A program made the position numbers and the translations under genes. A stretch of DNA of 64,000 nucleotides from CAZSAL01 sp964604825 (GTDB lineage Bacteria > Elusimicrobiota > Elusimicrobia > 2-01-FULL-59-12): positions 1-64,000 of the forward strand of contig CAZSAL010000010.1 in NCBI GenBank assembly GCA_964604825.1. The letters run 5' to 3'. The notes beneath the pieces were generated by a model, which made no database searches, was not told where the DNA came from, and was given only the letters and a program-made list of their open reading frames with translations. Shown here one piece after another: positions 60,621-64,000 of the stretch. How positions within the stretch are numbered: the first letter of the stretch is position 1; every line of letters begins with the position of its first letter.

Positions 60621-63600
60621 ACTTTTCCTTTAATGCCGGCTCAACAGTTATCGCCTTATTGTAAGCAGTTGCAGCCTGGTCAGTAAGATTTTTCTTAAGG
60701 TCAGCCCGGGCGATATTCAGCCAGATCTGGCCGTCAGCGGGATCTGCGCCGGCCGCCTCCTGATAATACTTCACGGCAGCATCAATATTGCCTTCTGTGA
60801 ATTCCAGGTTCCCCAGATTGTTATAGCCTGCGGCAAGAGTTGACGGGTCTTTGAGGGCCTGCTGAAAGCTGTTCTTTGCCTCATCATAATGTTTGAACTG
60901 CGCGGCCAGCATTCCGTAATCCAGAGCCGCCTGCGCCGCGTCCTGAGGAGTTTTTGACCTTTTGTAATTTTCCTGTGCCGTCTGCCAGCGCATATCCGCC
61001 AGAGCATCCCAATCCTTCCGGAATTTTTGTTCCACAACATCCGCACCCAGCGCTTTGTATCCGGAAACCATTTCCGGAAGCGCGGCAGGCTCGAAAACCG
61101 TCCATGCCTGGTGAATATCCGTAACGTTTACTTTGCCGGATGCCGCCCATTCGTGATATTCTTCCGCGCCTCTTTTCCACGCATCTATAAAGGATGATCC
61201 TGTTGATGCCGCTTCCAATGGAATCCAATAGGTTCCGGCGTACGGTATCAGCCAGTTGTCCGGGAAAGACAGGGATTCTCTGCGGGTCTCGCCGGTGTCC
61301 ATCATAAGGAGGAGATGTCCGGGTGCGTCCAGCACAGCGGTAGCCAGGCCCAGGCTTTCCAGGCTGGACGCGAGCAGCACAACCAGATCAGCGTGATCCC
61401 CGGATTTGCGCCCGAGCGTTTCCCGCGCGAATTGGATGGAATCTGCGGTTGAAGTATCCGGAGACACCTGATCGTAAGGGCTGTCCGGGCGGGGCGCATA
61501 GCCCACGCCGTATGCGCCCAGGGCTTCAAAAACACCGCAAGCCGCTGCTATCGATTCCGGGACAGGCGCACCTTTGTGCTCTTTTAAAAACGGCACGGCG
61601 GCTTCGCGGGTGAAATCGCTCAAAGGCAGGTCCTTCGGAGTCACAAAAGAGGCGATGCTGTCTTTTTCTGCCCAGTCCATGCTGTTGCGGGAATACAGCT
61701 TGAAAGGCACGTCGCGGGCGGCATTAATTTCCTGGCCCCCCTGATAAAACGTTAGTTTGACATTGGCCTGCCGGGCGCTGGTTTCCGCCGCCTCCAGGAT
61801 GTGATTGTTAAATACCGCAAAAAGCGGGATCTCCTTTTCCTCGCGGGAACGGATGTCTCCGATGACGGTCTCACTGGGGTTATCCATGTATCCCTGGACG
61901 GCAAAACTGACCTTGACCTTATGCACGGGAGCGCCGCCGTTATGTTTGATCAGCATTTTGCCCAACGGATAACGCTGATAATATTTGAAATGCGCAGGAA
62001 AGACGTTATCCAGTTGCGCGGACGCTATTTTCAACCTGGGACCGCCGCGCGCAGCATTCATACTGACGGACACCGGCGCTGAAGGCACGCTCATGGCGCC
62101 CTGATCTGACTGCGCGCGGACCGTATAGGTATAAGTGGTATTCTCCAGCTGGGCCTCATCCGTCATCGCGGTATCTACGGTATCGCTGATCTTTTCCGGC
62201 GCTCCCAGCTGCGTGCCGCGATAAACGACGTATTTGACCGGGAATCTTGTTTTCACCGCGTCCCATTTCAAGTCCACAAAACCTTCACCGGTTTTAGCCT
62301 GAAGATTCAAGGGACTGGGCGGCAGGAGCGCAACGCGAAAGCCCTGGATCCGGTCCGCATCGGCAACGAACAACCGCCCGTCGTCGCTTAGCGCCAATGC
62401 CTGGGGATGATCTAGAAACCCTGCTCCTTTTCCCGCGCCGGCAAAACCGCAAACGAAAGTTCCCTCTGCATCATATACGAGTATCCGCGATTTCCCGGCG
62501 TCAAGCACAAAGACGTCACCGTCCCGGTCCATCGCCACCTGGCGCGGGATGCCCAGAGGCTCAGGTCCTGAAAGTCCGATTTCATGCAGGAACTTGCCCG
62601 CAGAATCAAACACTCCTATCTTGTGCAGCGTTGCATCTGCGACAAAAATCCGGTCTGCATTCCAGACTATGCTACAGGGGTTTTTGAACTGGCCCTGCCC
62701 CGCACCTTTGCCGCCGCCCATGAAAAGGTAGAGCCCCTGGTCACTGAAGGCCTGAAACCTGCCATTACCTGTATCTGCGACAAGGATGTTGCCCTGTCCC
62801 GTCAGAGCGAGGCCGCGCGGTTTAGACAATCCTCCCGGACCGCCTCGAGAAAGGCCCGGTTTCCCGCCAAGTTCCGCAAGTAACTCCCCCTTCGGATTAA
62901 TTTTTATGGCCCGGTCGTTTCCCGTATCTGCGATCCAGAGATCATTGGCGCTGTCCGCAGCCATTGCCGAGGGATTGCGCACATGCAGTTTCTGCTTCAG
63001 ATCAAGCTCCGCTCCTATCGTTCCGTCCGTACCGAAATCCGTTACCATCCCGCGGGTCGAAGAAAGAGCCAGAAGCCTGCCGTCAGACGTGAATGCCAGA
63101 GCGTCCGCGCTTTCATGCAGCTTCATAAGACGGCTTATCTGAATGCGTGAAATCGATACAGGCGTAAGCGGCGCGAGCACCTCCTTCCATGAAAAAAGAA
63201 AATGCTGTACGCGATGATTCTTCCCGTCGCATACAAAAAGATGTTCATTGCGCACAGCAAGGCCTTCAATTCCGTTGAATTGCCCGGGTTTTCGTCCGAA
63301 CCCTCCAAAACTCCCAAGCGTACGCCCTGTAGCAGAGTCCATTTCCCGGAAAACGTTCGCGCCGCGGTCCGCGACAAAGACATTCCCATAGGCATCCACA
63401 ACCGCGTTGCGCGGGTCGTCAAATCCTTTGACAACCGGCTCTCTCCCGGAAAAACTCTTGATAAGCTGTCCTTCGGAGGACCACTGCTCAATCTGCCTCA
63501 GCCTGGGATTAGCCGTATAAATCCGACCGGCGACATCCACAGTCATGCCGTCAATTTCCGAGCCCACTTCAATCATTTTCAAATAAATCCCGTCGTGGGA

Positions 63601-64000
63601 AAAAAACTCAAGCCTCTGTCCACCGCGCTCTGAAACCACAACCACTCCGTCCGCGCTTACGGCAACCGACCATGGATCATGAAACTGGCCGGGCTGCGCA
63701 CCTTCCTCTCCGAAAGAATAAAGAAATTTCCCTTCCGGGGAGAACACCTGTATGCGCTGGTTCCCGGTATCTGCCACGAAAACATTGCCCTGGGCATCTA
63801 TCGCCAGACCGTGGGGATTGCTGAATTCCCCTTCACCTGCGCCCGGTTTGCCGAAACTGGCTGTCCATGCGCCTTCTGCGGAAAAAAGCACCAGGCACTG
63901 ATTCGATGCATCAATAACCCAGGCACGTCCTGCCGGGTCAACGCCAATCTGTACCGGATAAAACGGCCTGCGCGCAGGCGGAGGGACAAGGATTTTGGCA
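60592..64000 (-). CDS. Large NHL-repeat/FN3/TPR protein with a degenerate transglutaminase-like domain, cut at the window edge
   Basis: The frame stays open to position 64000, so the true start lies outside; an internal GTG at 63891 is not needed. N-terminal two thirds are at least seven to eight NHL repeats (GLAIDAQGNVFVADTGNQRIQVF and others), i.e. a beta-propeller. Then an FN3-like domain, a transglutaminase-like region ending in RETLGRKSGDHADLVVLL where the catalytic Cys is His (codon 61393-61395), and C-terminal TPR repeats (AAGYNNLGNLEF, AVKYYQEAAGADP). Likely cell-surface. The missing Cys argues for a binding role. Confidence 0.85.
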   Translation of the reverse strand, partial: AKILVPPPARRPFYPVQIGVDPAGRAWVIDASNQCLVLFSAEGAWTASFGKPGAGEGEFSNPHGLAIDAQGNVFVADTGNQRIQVFSPEGKFLYSFGEEGAQPGQFHDPWSVAVSADGVVVVSERGGQRLEFFSHDGIYLKMIEVGSEIDGMTVDVAGRIYTANPRLRQIEQWSSEGQLIKSFSGREPVVKGFDDPRNAVVDAYGNVFVADRGANVFREMDSATGRTLGSFGGFGRKPGQFNGIEGLAVRNEHLFVCDGKNHRVQHFLFSWKEVLAPLTPVSISRIQISRLMKLHESADALAFTSDGRLLALSSTRGMVTDFGTDGTIGAELDLKQKLHVRNPSAMAADSANDLWIADTGNDRAIKINPKGELLAELGGKPGLSRGGPGGLSKPRGLALTGQGNILVADTGNGRFQAFSDQGLYLFMGGGKGAGQGQFKNPCSIVWNADRIFVADATLHKIGVFDSAGKFLHEIGLSGPEPLGIPRQVAMDRDGDVFVLDAGKSRILVYDAEGTFVCGFAGAGKGAGFLDHPQALALSDDGRLFVADADRIQGFRVALLPPSPLNLQAKTGEGFVDLKWDAVKTRFPVKYVVYRGTQLGAPEKISDTVDTAMTDEAQLENTTYTYTVRAQSDQGAMSVPSAPVSVSMNAARGGPRLKIASAQLDNVFPAHFKYYQRYPLGKMLIKHNGGAPVHKVKVSFAVQGYMDNPSETVIGDIRSREEKEIPLFAVFNNHILEAAETSARQANVKLTFYQGGQEINAARDVPFKLYSRNSMDWAEKDSIASFVTPKDLPLSDFTREAAVPFLKEHKGAPVPESIAAACGVFEALGAYGVGYAPRPDSPYDQVSPDTSTADSIQFARETLGRKSGDHADLVVLLASSLESLGLATAVLDAPGHLLLMMDTGETRRESLSFPDNWLIPYAGTYWIPLEAASTGSSFIDAWKRGAEEYHEWAASGKVNVTDIHQAWTVFEPAALPEMVSGYKALGADVVEQKFRKDWDALADMRWQTAQENYKRSKTPQDAAQAALDYGMLAAQFKHYDEAKNSFQQALKDPSTLAAGYNNLGNLEFTEGNIDAAVKYYQEAAGADPADGQIWLNIARADLKKNLTDQAATAYNKAITVEPALKEKYGDVSALVP

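Noticed and set aside
1..64000. CRISPR array
   Set aside because: No regularly spaced direct repeats with unique spacers and no cas gene; the repeats present are palindromes or short tandem pairs.

Overview
The window looks like a chromosomal contig from a Gram-negative (diderm) bacterium of moderate GC: it encodes a lipoprotein, several signal-peptide proteins, two outer-membrane beta-barrel candidates and a periplasmic amidase. I cannot assign a phylum; the mixture (RimO, Amt/PII, WecB and WecA/MraY-type enzymes, ArgJ/ArgC, NHL-repeat proteins, many intergenic palindromes) fits an uncultured environmental lineage. Most genes are on the minus strand.

Layout. (1) 1-3.3 kb is a decayed mobile zone: a Fic gene between two ~71-bp direct repeats, a truncated toxin-antitoxin pair, a frameshifted ORF6N gene and a 5'-truncated methyltransferase. 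(2) 3.3-10.5 kb is a compact, visibly AT-richer six-gene operon on the minus strand, in transcription order: cytosine-C5 methyltransferase, NotI-family restriction endonuclease, Vsr endonuclease, a kinase with two GHKL ATPase modules, a receiver-domain protein with an unrecognised C-terminal domain, and a second cytosine-C5 methyltransferase. I read it as a restriction-modification island wired to a two-component phosphorelay; it is my best candidate for an undescribed system. (3) 10.7-13.6 kb holds tRNA-Ser(TGA) with a partial second copy nearby, an AAA/DUF4143 ATPase, and an HTH-GHKL plus STAS-like pair behind a promoter buried in palindromes. (4) 13.6-31.3 kb is mostly housekeeping and envelope: small membrane proteins, outer-membrane proteins, rimO, the amt-PII operon, a hybrid sensor kinase with a response regulator, three large membrane glycosyltransferase-like proteins, and tRNA-Glu(CTC). 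(5) 31.3-36.7 kb: rmuC, VanZ-like protein, polysaccharide deacetylase, glycosyltransferase and cell-wall amidase. (6) 36.8-47.1 kb is a type I restriction locus in the order hsdM, fic, hsdS, unknown gene, hsdR N-terminal fragment, rhuM, hsdR, parB. (7) 47.2-64 kb: LysM protein, RNase HI, YajQ, wecB, WecA/MraY-like transferase, glyA, tsaC-like, argJ, argC, rsmI, ndk, transketolase, an FN3-type secreted protein and a large NHL-repeat protein cut by the window edge.

Two dispersed palindromic repeat families run through the window. One is strictly intergenic (paired hairpins with ATTCCCGA/TCGGGAAT cores, four copies). The other, C-rich, sits both between genes and in frame inside genes (glycosyltransferase, hsdS). 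Separate in-frame insertions are present in rimO and hsdR. Both fic genes and the HTH-GHKL gene have inverted repeats immediately upstream of their start codons, which suggests autoregulation.
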